The translations under genes and the position numbers were made by a program. This document shows, piece by piece, positions 19,282 to 28,598 of a stretch of DNA of 64,000 nucleotides (its first letter is position 1; every line of letters starts with the position of its first letter). The DNA is taken from NCBI GenBank assembly GCA_964019425.1, contig OZ025790.1, positions 496,001-560,000 on the forward strand, given 5' to 3'. The notes beneath the pieces were generated by a model that was given only the letters and a program-made list of their open reading frames with translations, did not search any database and had not been told where the DNA came from. This stretch comes from Flectonema sp. DT1601. Its lineage: Eukaryota > Euglenozoa > Diplonemea > Diplonemida > Diplonemidae.

Positions 19282-22151
19282 AAATAAAATTCTCGTCTTG
19301 CACGCACAAACGAAAATAATAATGTCAACAAAAAAAAAAAAAAAAAAAAGTAAGCTAAGTATCCATGTGTGTGTTATGGTAGTACTATGAACACACAAAA
19401 AAAAAAAAAAAAAAAAAAAAAGAAGCATTGAATTCTTTTCCCCATTCTATTCCCATCAATAAGTTTTTGTTTGTTTTGTTCTATTCACCACTCCCTTCCC
19501 TGTTTTCCTTGTTATGTGTTTTGGTAGAGGCCGATGTCATTGCATTATTTTTGTACTCGCTACCTTGCCCTTTTTTTTCTCTTCCTTTTTTTTTAAAAAT
19601 ACCAATTAGTGAGTCGTGTAGGTTTGCAATAGCAAGCTGGCTTATTACTATTTCAGACTACTCTGAGAGTGCTTGGAGTGTATTTCAAGTTTGAAAAAAA
19701 AAAAAAAATAATAATAATTCTCCAAAAAATTAAAACGAAAAAAGAGAATTCTACGACAGCAACACCCGAAACTCTGATGAGTGTTTTTTTTATGTAAGTG
19801 GCCTCTGTCCGTGTGGTGAGGTGCCTAATCTGCTGAGACCGTTTAGGCAGTAAAGAAGAGACGGAATTCTGATGAACTGTTTATCTCTCAGTAATAATAA
19901 TAATTTTTTTTTTTTTTTTTTGAGTGTTTTTGGTAGTTATGATTGTTGGCGTGAGGGAGTTTATTGGAATTCCAATTTCATTTTTTTTTTTTTTTTGCCA
20001 ATCATCTATTTTACTACTTTTTGTTTGATATATTAATATCTCTCCTCTTGATTGTGCGCTTTGCTGTGTACCCCTTACTATAACAAGCGAGTATGGATTC
20101 ACTCGACACTTGATAGATCCTTTTTTTTTTTTTTTTTTTTTTGGGAAGTTTCTACCGTAGTGTCTCTTTTTATTTTATTTTATTTTTTTTGTTTTATTCA
20201 AAAGTTGTTACAAAAAAAAAAATAAAAAAAAACTATTTTGCGCATTCTTCAGAAACACAAGTCCAATAATTTTATCCAAGAGTGGTTTTCAGGGTGGCAT
20301 CGCTTTTAAACGCGTTTGAGCAGCCCTTTTCTAAAGAAAAAAAAAAAATGAAAAATTACAATACGACTATCACCACAAAGCAAAGCGCTGGGTACCTGCG
20401 ACACACTCGCATTTATTTATTCGATATTTTCTTTGTCAATGAATTCACGGTGAAAAAAATCAATTTTTTTTTTTTTTTTTTTGTTTTTTGGTCCGGTGTT
20501 CTGAAGAGCGTGTAATATATAAAGAAAAATAGCATAAAAAACTACATTCGTATTTTGTCTACACTTGGCGTTAACGCTGTGTGTAATAAAATGGCTGTTT
20601 AGCTATTTTTTTTTTTTTTGTACCTACAACCTAATAATACCCTCCCTCGTCGTCCCTTCAGTAACTTTTTTCCTAATCTGATTGCAGCTTATCTCTTTTG
20701 AATACTTGGTTCTTGCTAACATATTTACGAGGAAAAAAAAAAAACTTACAAAAAAAAAAAAAAAAAAAAAACTACTACCTCAAGCTAACTCTGAGCTCTA
20801 TCTAATCACCTATCAGAACGTCTGTGGCAATAGTTCGACTGGAAAAGCTTGCCTTTCGTGATATTCGGTATCCCAGTAAAGCTATTGCAACAAGCCTTTT
20901 TAACGTTCTTCTTCCGATTATTTCCTTTTTTTTTCCTTTGCTTTGCTTTCCTTCTTTTTTTTTTTTTTTTGTTGTAGTTGTCCATTCTTCTAAAGGCTGT
21001 TATCGCTTGGCCTTTGAAGAATCCGAGTCTGACGAGAAGGAAAAAAAAAAAAAAAAAAACTTACTGAATTCCTTTTCTTAATTAAGACGAAAAAAAAAAA
21101 AAAAAAAATTGCTTTTCTCATTTTCTTGCTACCGTAAGTTGCAGCTACTGTTGACGACGTTACTAGGTTGTCGGGTACCAACTCTAGCTTTTCTTGGGAT
21201 TAGTCCTGAAAATAACGTATCGAGCAAAGCTACCCTTATGTTCTACGTGATATTTCTATTCTCACCGAGCTTGCCTTAGAGAGTTGATGTTGCGAAATTA
21301 ATTTTTATTCACAAACAATAAAAGATGTTAATAGGTTTTTCGAAACAATTTCTTTTTTTGAATTGGTGGCTGACCGTGTGTCCTCCGAATCGTTTGATTG
21401 ACACAGTAATAACCCACATGGCTTTGTGTGTATTCCGAGCCTTGTGTTGTTTTTGTAAATATCGTGCAGCAATTATGTAACCTTTTTTTTTTTCTCCTTT
21501 TCTCCCCGCTCAAAAAGTTAGTTTTTTGTGGCTCCGAGTAAAGTCCACATAAAGAAACTCAATGTGATCCGCTATCTCTTTGTTCTCTCTGGTTGCTTGG
21601 AAGGCAATCGTTTTTTACTGGTCGTTTGTTTGCTGGCTGCAGAGTGCTATGAAAAGTCGGCAATCTAAATGATGTCACAGTTAACGAGGGGAGATTAGTG
21701 GTGTTTTGGGACACGGTCCACTCGTGCAAAAAAAAAAAATGAAGAGGAAAAAAAAAAAAACCATTCTTAAGGAAAATAAACGACATCCCGTAATTTCCCT
21801 AACCTCCTTCCCTAGCCCTTTCTGCCGCCGCGTCAGTGCGCGGCAGTTGTGTTTTTTTTTTTTTCTTCTTTCTTTTTTTTCTTTTTTGCAAATACATTTG
21901 GCGTTCCCTGCCTTCCCTTCCCTGCACTTTCCCATTTTATTTTATTTCCCCCCATTTCTCTTGATTTTCTTCTCTTTTTTTTTTTTTTTGTTCTATTGTT
22001 GTTTTGTGTGCATCCATTCAAACTATATTTCCATTTAACTAGTACACAACAATGTTACAGTAAGAGTTCATAAATAGATAATACACGATGTAGTAGGTGA
22101 GTATATGGATAACGTTATTCAATTTGATACAGCTTCCAAAAAAAAACAAAA
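17679..22151. other. 4.5-kb gene-free region packed with A/T homopolymers
   Basis: No frame looks like a protein gene; the open frames are low-complexity runs of Phe, Lys or Ser. The stretch holds dozens of A or T runs of 12-26 nt, a short AAAAT microsatellite near 18545, and unique-looking single-copy sequence between them. It is the longest gap in the window and lies inside a one-strand gene run. It could hold non-coding RNAs, a transcription start or a silent spacer. I cannot identify any of these from sequence. Confidence 0.7.
18936..18964. repeat. short near-perfect hairpin
   Basis: ACGTAAGTGGTAA pairs with TTACCACTTTACGT across a 2-base loop with one bulge. It lies in the gene-free region and its role is unknown. 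Confidence 0.7.
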
Positions 22152-22649
22152 ATGAAATTTCCATTTATACTTTCACTGTTTTATTTATTGATCGTTGTAG
22201 TGTGCCATGTCTCAGCCGTGCAATATACTGTACCAAATTTTTATGAATCACATTCATGGTATTTACCTGTGAATTGTAGTGCTAATTCATCTCGCGTAGG
22301 TGAAGGTAGTGTTGTTAAATTTGGGTACATTGGTAGTTTATTGTCAGCTGGAAGTGAATACTACCCAAGATTATCACCCCATCGAAGATACACGATGATC
22401 GAAAGGGAAATAACAATTGGAAGCCTGCGTAGTTCTCAATTAGGGTTTCGAAGTTCTGATTTAGGTAGCGGAGGAGTTCCTAACTCAGCGTTTGAATTCG
22501 GATTAACCGGCTCATGCATTGGTGAGATCCGACATATTATTCTTCCTCCTCGACTTGTTTTTGATAAACGACGAGTTGACTTAATAAAACTCGGGAACAT
22601 GATGATATGGGAAGTTGAGGTAATGGTCATAGACGGATTAACGTGGTAG
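22152..22649 (+). CDS. small secreted protein, unknown
   Basis: A 165-residue protein. Residues 1-22 are a clear signal peptide (basic MKFP start, long hydrophobic core FILSLFYLLIVVV, small residues before a likely cut near VSA). The mature part has a few Cys (CSANSS, GSCIG) and several Gly/Ser turns (SLLSAGSEY, SSDLGSGGV). A C-terminal beta-rich stretch ends WEVEVMVIDGLTW. No anchor is seen, so it is probably secreted or lumenal. I do not recognise the family. The leader is A-rich. The next gene starts 218 bp downstream. Confidence 0.65.
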   Translation: MKFPFILSLFYLLIVVVCHVSAVQYTVPNFYESHSWYLPVNCSANSSRVGEGSVVKFGYIGSLLSAGSEYYPRLSPHRRYTMIEREITIGSLRSSQLGFRSSDLGSGGVPNSAFEFGLTGSCIGEIRHIILPPRLVFDKRRVDLIKLGNMMIWEVEVMVIDGLTW

Positions 22650-22867
22650 CACTTTGTTGTTGAATTTTCTTATTTACATAAGAAAATTTAAATTGTATTG
22701 ATTTTATTCATCTGTGTTGATTGTTTTATATCATTTTTTTTAACCCTTTTTTTTTCTTTTCAATAAAGGAATACTTCCCACGACAAAAAGAGTAGCGCAT
22801 CCGATTAAGTGAGGAAACAAAGGATTGAGGTGAGTCAAAGGGGGGGGGAAAAAAAAACCCAAAAAAA

Positions 22868-24703
22868 ATGGATTGTTTATTATTATTGGATAAATTCATA
22901 CTACTACCAAGAGACAAACCGATTGAGAAAAAACGAAAAAGAGTAGTAACTATCTCAACAGTGGCTGCAGTTGCAATAATCGCAGCAACGTACCACTCAC
23001 ACAACTCCAGCACTGGAAGAATTATTTGTATTGTTACTATGGTTTGCAACACTCTAGGATTATTATTCGTGGTCATAAAAAAGAGTGCTCCTGAAGTTAT
23101 TATTTCTGCTTTGCTATTATTCACTACCATAACAATATTGTTGTTAGACTCACTGAGCATGGTAACCCACGGTACATACATGGTCTCTATAGTAGTGCTG
23201 TTACTTGACATTGCCTTGGCTTGTAATTTAAAAAAATTAACACCAATTGTTATACTGGCTGTTACCACAATACAGCAATTTGTAATGGCAGCTGAGGGTG
23301 CATTTCATTTTGGGATTTCAGACTTTTATAATGTGTCGAATGATGAAAAACGAATTGATTGTGATTGCGAAAATCCTCCTTGTGTTGATGTAGGTGGGAG
23401 TCTTGGTTATTTATTGTTGACGTTGTTCGTTTTTTATTTTGATTTTTATTTTACGAGAAGCTTTGCTGATTCAGTCATAAAAGAGAATGAAAAAATTGAA
23501 TCTTCGATAGAAATAACGAATTCGATAGCAATTCACATCGCAGCTTTTGAAATTGAAGAAGCGTGTGCTGTTCTTCAATCAGCTACAGGATTACCACCTG
23601 GAATTGTCTTCTCTCTCGATAGAGTTTTAGATGCATTGACGCAGTATAAACCATACCTTCCTCAATCATGTTTCTGCAATGATCACATCGTCATTGATGA
23701 CAGCAGTACTTGTATTTCATCAGCTTTATCGTCTGCAAAGTCAACGTCTGTCAGTTTAGTTGAAGGTTCTCAGTTTTCAACTGTTAAAGCGATTTTTACA
23801 AAGTGTTTTGCAACTCTTCTAGTTACCAACTTCAGAGGTTCTTTAATACTTCTTCAGACAAGTATAGATCAGTACACGTCATTACACAGCATTACGACTG
23901 ACACAGCAATATCAGTTTTTGGAAAGTTTCGTGGAGTTGTTGAACTTTTCATCGGAGATCGATTTCATGTCTCTTTCAACGCCGTTAAACAGAAAAACTT
24001 TTGCCATGCGACTTCCGCAGTGAAAGGTGCCGTCTTATTTAGAAAACTAATGAAGGATTTCAACTCAAAATTATCAATAAATATCTCGGTTTCAACTGGA
24101 GCGTTAATAGGAGGCGACCTCGGATCTTATATTTTGAGACGGTTTACTGAAATTGGAAGACCCGCTACTGAGGTTTTCATCATGGAAAGGTTTGGCAGGA
24201 AATTCAACTATTCGCTGCTGTGCAGTAGGCGAACGAGTGATGAGTGTGATCAAAATAATTTGTTTCTGTTACCGAACACGATTTGGTGTTGTGGTGAAGA
24301 AACTCTCTTATTTGAACTAACCCAGAATGGTCAAGAACTATTACTGCAATCTATAAATAAGAAAGATTCCGAGTGGATGTACCACTTGAGTGAGTTAGAG
24401 GAAGATGCTCAAAAGTCTTACAATAAAGACATGATGACTTACCTGAAACAGTCGTTACTCCCATTCCCGAAAAGAGATCGAAAAATCTTAGGCTCTATTG
24501 TCACTGATATGAATGAAATTATGGGACCCCAACCAGAGGAAGACAATATCCATTACACACTTAGGAAGTTGATTTCTTCTCTCAGACAGTTCGATTCACC
24601 TCAGCGTTCTCCGTACCTTTTTGATTTTCAATTTGCTGAAGGATGCGGTACACCAAAATCACATATTCCAACTCGCAGTCCACGAGCACGGGTACTCAGG
24701 TAG
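22868..24703 (+). CDS. multi-span membrane protein with degenerate class III nucleotide cyclase domain
   Basis: A 611-residue protein. Residues ~25-205 contain about six hydrophobic segments (for example VVTISTVAAVAIIAA and LGYLLLTLFVFYFDFYF). Residues ~310-455 follow the class III cyclase pattern: ATLLVTNFRGSL aligns with the usual DIRGFT strand, ELFIGDRFHVSFNA with the FVGDGFMAVF strand, HATSAVKGA with the HA..A helix, and VSTGALIGGDLGS then FTEIGRPATEV with the TG..G..GS and TVIGD..N segments. The first metal Asp appears replaced (VTNF for ADI), and the N...R pair after IG is not conserved. A pseudocyclase or regulatory partner is therefore more likely than an active enzyme. The start ATG directly follows an A-tract. 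Confidence 0.75.
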   Translation: MDCLLLLDKFILLPRDKPIEKKRKRVVTISTVAAVAIIAATYHSHNSSTGRIICIVTMVCNTLGLLFVVIKKSAPEVIISALLLFTTITILLLDSLSMVTHGTYMVSIVVLLLDIALACNLKKLTPIVILAVTTIQQFVMAAEGAFHFGISDFYNVSNDEKRIDCDCENPPCVDVGGSLGYLLLTLFVFYFDFYFTRSFADSVIKENEKIESSIEITNSIAIHIAAFEIEEACAVLQSATGLPPGIVFSLDRVLDALTQYKPYLPQSCFCNDHIVIDDSSTCISSALSSAKSTSVSLVEGSQFSTVKAIFTKCFATLLVTNFRGSLILLQTSIDQYTSLHSITTDTAISVFGKFRGVVELFIGDRFHVSFNAVKQKNFCHATSAVKGAVLFRKLMKDFNSKLSINISVSTGALIGGDLGSYILRRFTEIGRPATEVFIMERFGRKFNYSLLCSRRTSDECDQNNLFLLPNTIWCCGEETLLFELTQNGQELLLQSINKKDSEWMYHLSELEEDAQKSYNKDMMTYLKQSLLPFPKRDRKILGSIVTDMNEIMGPQPEEDNIHYTLRKLISSLRQFDSPQRSPYLFDFQFAEGCGTPKSHIPTRSPRARVLR

Positions 24704-24879
24704 GTAAGTAGAATGAAAGTAGGAAAAAAAACAAAAAAAAAACACAACCTGACTATTGCCATAGCCTAGTTTTGTGTTGCCATTATGGAAGCGTGTTATT
24801 GAAGTAGTAGTTGAGTGGTTCATGGTTATTTAGTTTATTTTTTTTTAAAGAAGACTCCAGTGTTATTATATAAAAAAAA

Positions 24880-25743
24880 ATGATGCGTCGTGCTGTTTCT
24901 AACGTTGCCCGTCAGGCACGTTTCCAGTCTGCCCCTGCCTGGGCGAAGCCAGCTTTTATTGAAGTGTTTAAGTCTGACTTTGCTGCCATGGAATACCCAG
25001 CTAACGCCGTTGGTGGAGAGTACTTAAACTTTTCAAAATTGATGTACAAAATCGCAGTTTTGGAGAAGAAAGAAGATAAATACATTGCTGACCTTGAGAA
25101 GCTTAAGAGTGCTGACCTTCCACCGTTCTGGAGAACTGAATTAAACATCGCGACCGACAAAGCTTTCGCTGACATGGAACCAGGAATGAAATTCGTATTG
25201 AGATGGATGCAGTCAAACAGTCAAATGGACACTCTCGATGTCGTTGGAAAGATCTTTGGAACATACGTCAGATCGTCAAAGAAGGTTATGCTTGTCCCAG
25301 TTACTCTTGCTGGTCTTCCAGCTGGACAGGTCAGCCAAATCGCTGAGGCCAAGAAGGCCGCTGAGGCCACCCTCGCGGAATACCACGCTGACAAGAAGGG
25401 ATGGAAACTTGAATTCGAATACCTTGTTGACCCTGGTATCATTGATGGATGGAGAATTGAAGTTGGTTCCATTGTTGTTGAAAACATGTCTGCCTACCTC
25501 AAGGAGGCTGACGCAGCTGCCGCAGGAGGAGAAATGGTATGTAACCTTATCCCATCATGTGAGTTGAGATATTCTTATTGTATTATAACAAAACAAACAA
25601 CTAAACAGGTTGACTACACCTCTGGACCATCAGCTGTTGCTGCCGCCACTGTCTGGCCTGAGAACCCGGAAACCTCCCGTCTTCAGGACTGGTGCGATGA
25701 GCTTTCGCTGTACGATGCGGAGGAGGCTGTTATTGGTGCATAG
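24880..25743 (+). CDS. probable mitochondrial ATP synthase OSCP subunit (2 exons)
   Basis: Exons 24880-25536 and 25609-25743; the 72-nt intron (GTATGT...AACAG) is in frame and without stops, so unspliced translation would insert 24 residues. The spliced product is 263 residues. The N-terminus MMRRAVSNVARQARF is a typical mitochondrial presequence. The C-terminal part matches the OSCP/delta pattern: a hydrophobic strand (KVMLVPVTLAG), a charged helix, then LEFEYLVDPGIIDGWRIEVGSIVV, which aligns with the family's VDPSLIGG..V.IG signature. OSCP joins the F1 head to the peripheral stalk of ATP synthase. Codons are more C-ending than in neighbours, as in highly expressed genes. Family assignment is probable, not certain. 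Confidence 0.6.
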   Translation: MMRRAVSNVARQARFQSAPAWAKPAFIEVFKSDFAAMEYPANAVGGEYLNFSKLMYKIAVLEKKEDKYIADLEKLKSADLPPFWRTELNIATDKAFADMEPGMKFVLRWMQSNSQMDTLDVVGKIFGTYVRSSKKVMLVPVTLAGLPAGQVSQIAEAKKAAEATLAEYHADKKGWKLEFEYLVDPGIIDGWRIEVGSIVVENMSAYLKEADAAAAGGEMVCNLIPSCELRYSYCIITKQTTKQVDYTSGPSAVAAATVWPENPETSRLQDWCDELSLYDAEEAVIGA

Positions 25744-26200
25744 TGTGTTTAGGTTTATATGGAGATTCCATTGTTACGTTGGTTCAACTCTCATAATAAG
25801 GTAATCATCACGAGGACTCGTTTTTTTGAAGTAAAGAATTAAGAAAAAGATAGTAAAGTCCAAAGAAGGGGGAAAAAAAAAAAAAACGAACAAAAAAAAA
25901 AAAAAAAAAAATAGGGGGGTGATTCTTGTGGGACGTTTTTTTTATTTCTGGGAATTTTTTTTTTATTTAAAGTTGTGTGATTTTTTTTCTTCTTTTTTTT
26001 TTCTGTTTATTCTTGTTTTTTTTTTTTCCTTTCCGGGTTCATAGTGGTTCTGTTTTCAGATTACGAGTTTTCTTTTTTTTCTTTATCTGTTATCAATATT
26101 TTTTTTCCTTCTAATATTCACAGCAACATTATAAAAGACAAAGAGAAAGAGAGAGAGATGGAGTGGAAAACATTCCTCTCAACGTGTTAGGTTCTCATAA
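25744..26200. other. intergenic region
   Basis: T- and A-runs and a GA-rich patch near 26142-26160; no gene is seen. The CACAG at ~26125 or the GTTAG at ~26190 may be the acceptor for the next gene. Confidence 0.5.
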
Positions 26201-28348
26201 ATGCTTCACAGGAAAATAATAGATACCATTCGTTCAAATGGGAGTACGCTAAAGGAAACTCTAACCCTGATATCTCCTGTTCCGAATATACCTTCAAATG
26301 CTTACCCAAAGTGGAAACCTACCGGCGACTGGGTTAAAAAAATACTCAAAAAAAATATAAAAATAATTGGACCAACTGAAGCCGTCAGTGCAATGCAATA
26401 CATGTCCAAAACTAGGTATAGAGAAAGTGATTTTCTACATAGGCACATTTGCAGAAATTTTGAATTGAAAAAAATTGAGCATCCTGCGATGTACTTAAGG
26501 GTGTATCTGAATTCTTCACAATCACCGTGTGAGGAAACCTCCTCCTTGTTGCTTGAATTGATGGCTGAGAAAATGAAATGCAAGACCCTCCAAGACCCTG
26601 TTGGTGATATTTTCAGAGCAATCATTTCATCATATTACTTATCGAAACGTTTAGTGTGGGTAAATCTATTACTGCTGTCGGCAACATATGTATGCGATTC
26701 TGCTTTAGAGATTGTAGGAGCTTCTGAGTTTATGAACTTCGCGAGTATTGTTGTTCGTACGAAGAACTGTGATGAGGCTATTGAAACCCTCTGTAGGATG
26801 TATTTGAAAAATACGAACTTGTTGACGAATTTATACTTCGTTGAGGCTGTTACTCTTATACGGCATCTTCCTGAAACAGTTTTCAGAGAAGAATGTTTGG
26901 TTTCGTTCTCATTAGAGATGTTAAGTTTCTTATCAAGAATAAAGGAAATCCATTCATCGACGGTACTCAATATCTCAACTGCTTCACAAGTAATCCTACA
27001 GTTGGCTATCAGCTACCGAAATATAGAAATTGATATCCCAAATTCAGTCATTCGCCTCATCCATGAGCTTGTCATCATCGTCGGTAATCCAGAACACTCT
27101 GAGTATATTCGTCAGAATAGTAATGTAAATTCCATCATATGTTGGGGACTAATTCGATTCTGTGTACGAGACTTTCCAGACTTAGGAATACCACACAGTA
27201 ATGCTCCGATTATTAAGCAGAGTGAGAAATGGTTGCTTTTGGATGATTTACTTTATAGGTCATCGGTGATGGATTGTTCAAAAATTAAATTAAACTCTCA
27301 AATTACATCTGGTGGTGGTTTTGAAATTCCAATAATGGGAACTCCTTCAAATTGTGGAAAAACATTTTTCAAAAGTAATCTAACTACTTTAGAAAATAAT
27401 GATTCCACGTCAAATGACAACATCGTTGAATTCTCGAAATTAATGAGACAAACGGCATCTCGTTGTGTCATTCGATTTTTAGAAGGAAATATGTCATCGC
27501 ATTCTCCTACTGATGTCCGCAGAGTGTTATATGCAGCCTCAGCCTTAGATGAGATTACTCTCGACTTACTAGAATACTCTATTGTCTTAGTTGAACGAAA
27601 CTCATCAACATACCAACACCATTCTGATGTTATTGTCAGACTTGTAAATGCGATCTCACTTTGGAAGAGGCCATCAGTTAAAGTTCCTAAAACTACTAAT
27701 TTATTAAATTTAATTATTAAGAAGGACGTCATAAAACCAAAAAATAGCAACTCAACTCAGAGTGAATTGTTATTCCGCGTAAGCAGCTGTCTAAACAACA
27801 AATGTACTCAATGGGATTTGGCTCATGTTTGGATGAACGCTGCAATGAAATGTAACGCAATAGATTTACCTGTAGTTTACAATATTATAAGGAAATGGAT
27901 TTCAGGAGGGATTCGGCTATCGAAATCCAATGCTAGGATGTCATTGTTGAAAATAATTTTTAATAACTACATAAGTCGTCCGAATGAAATATTTGGTTTG
28001 GAAAATCATCTCAGATCTTGTTTACGAAGTCCCTCAGATGATATTCCACTGAATGAAATCAGCATTATCATAAAATGTATTCGAAAACTCGGAAACGAAG
28101 ACCTTCAGAACACTCCTATCACGCCTGGGATTGTCAGAAAACTGTCAAATTATAATTTATCAAGTAAACTTGTTAGTGAGATACTCCGTAATTGCATAGC
28201 TGTTGATGGTCTCTCTGAGACTGCTCAGAGTGAAATACTTAAGTCGCTTACTCGAAAAAAATCAGATTTAGATTTCGTTGTATCAAACCTATCAACAGTG
28301 AATGAATTCACAGAAATCAAGAATCTCATAAACGAGACTAAGAAATAG
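26201..28348 (+). CDS. large alpha-helical protein, unknown (organellar RNA-factor-like)
   Basis: A 715-residue protein with no motif I can name. Helices rich in Leu/Ile/Ser repeat through most of it, with patterns like FASIVVRTKNCDEAIETLCRM that recall the helical repeats of FASTK-type or PPR/OPR-like mitochondrial RNA factors. Charge is basic. No signal peptide or membrane segment is visible. The likeness is general and the role is inferred only weakly. Codon use matches its AT-rich neighbours. The EF1A-like gene follows after 250 bp. Confidence 0.6.
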   Translation: MLHRKIIDTIRSNGSTLKETLTLISPVPNIPSNAYPKWKPTGDWVKKILKKNIKIIGPTEAVSAMQYMSKTRYRESDFLHRHICRNFELKKIEHPAMYLRVYLNSSQSPCEETSSLLLELMAEKMKCKTLQDPVGDIFRAIISSYYLSKRLVWVNLLLLSATYVCDSALEIVGASEFMNFASIVVRTKNCDEAIETLCRMYLKNTNLLTNLYFVEAVTLIRHLPETVFREECLVSFSLEMLSFLSRIKEIHSSTVLNISTASQVILQLAISYRNIEIDIPNSVIRLIHELVIIVGNPEHSEYIRQNSNVNSIICWGLIRFCVRDFPDLGIPHSNAPIIKQSEKWLLLDDLLYRSSVMDCSKIKLNSQITSGGGFEIPIMGTPSNCGKTFFKSNLTTLENNDSTSNDNIVEFSKLMRQTASRCVIRFLEGNMSSHSPTDVRRVLYAASALDEITLDLLEYSIVLVERNSSTYQHHSDVIVRLVNAISLWKRPSVKVPKTTNLLNLIIKKDVIKPKNSNSTQSELLFRVSSCLNNKCTQWDLAHVWMNAAMKCNAIDLPVVYNIIRKWISGGIRLSKSNARMSLLKIIFNNYISRPNEIFGLENHLRSCLRSPSDDIPLNEISIIIKCIRKLGNEDLQNTPITPGIVRKLSNYNLSSKLVSEILRNCIAVDGLSETAQSEILKSLTRKKSDLDFVVSNLSTVNEFTEIKNLINETKK

Positions 28349-28566
28349 CAGTCAGAGGGTGGTCAGAGGGGCAATCAAGTACTACTCTTTTTGCAACGGT
28401 GTACTAAACTGACAGTTATTTTAGTTTTGCTTTCAGTGTGCGAGGCCCTTGATTAAACTTAGATGTTGTTTTTATCAGACTTCATGAGAATTAAGAAATA
28501 ACAAGTCAGAGGACTGTCCGAATTAAAGTTCTGAACGTGTTCCGGAAAATAGTTATTTTTTTTAGT

Positions 28567-28586
28567 TTATTTTTTTTTTTTTTCAG
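28567..28586 (+). promoter_or_regulatory. candidate trans-splice acceptor
   Basis: A long T run ending TTTCAG, then TT and an A-tract leading straight into the ATG at 28599. It is the clearest example in the window of pyrimidine tract, AG and A-rich leader. Confidence 0.55.
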
Positions 28587-28598
28587 TTAAAAAAAAAA

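Noticed and set aside
19770-19880. Possible C/D-box snoRNA (TGATGA at ~19777, CTGA at ~19829)
   Set aside because: Boxes of 4-6 bases occur by chance and no terminal stem or guide complement could be shown.
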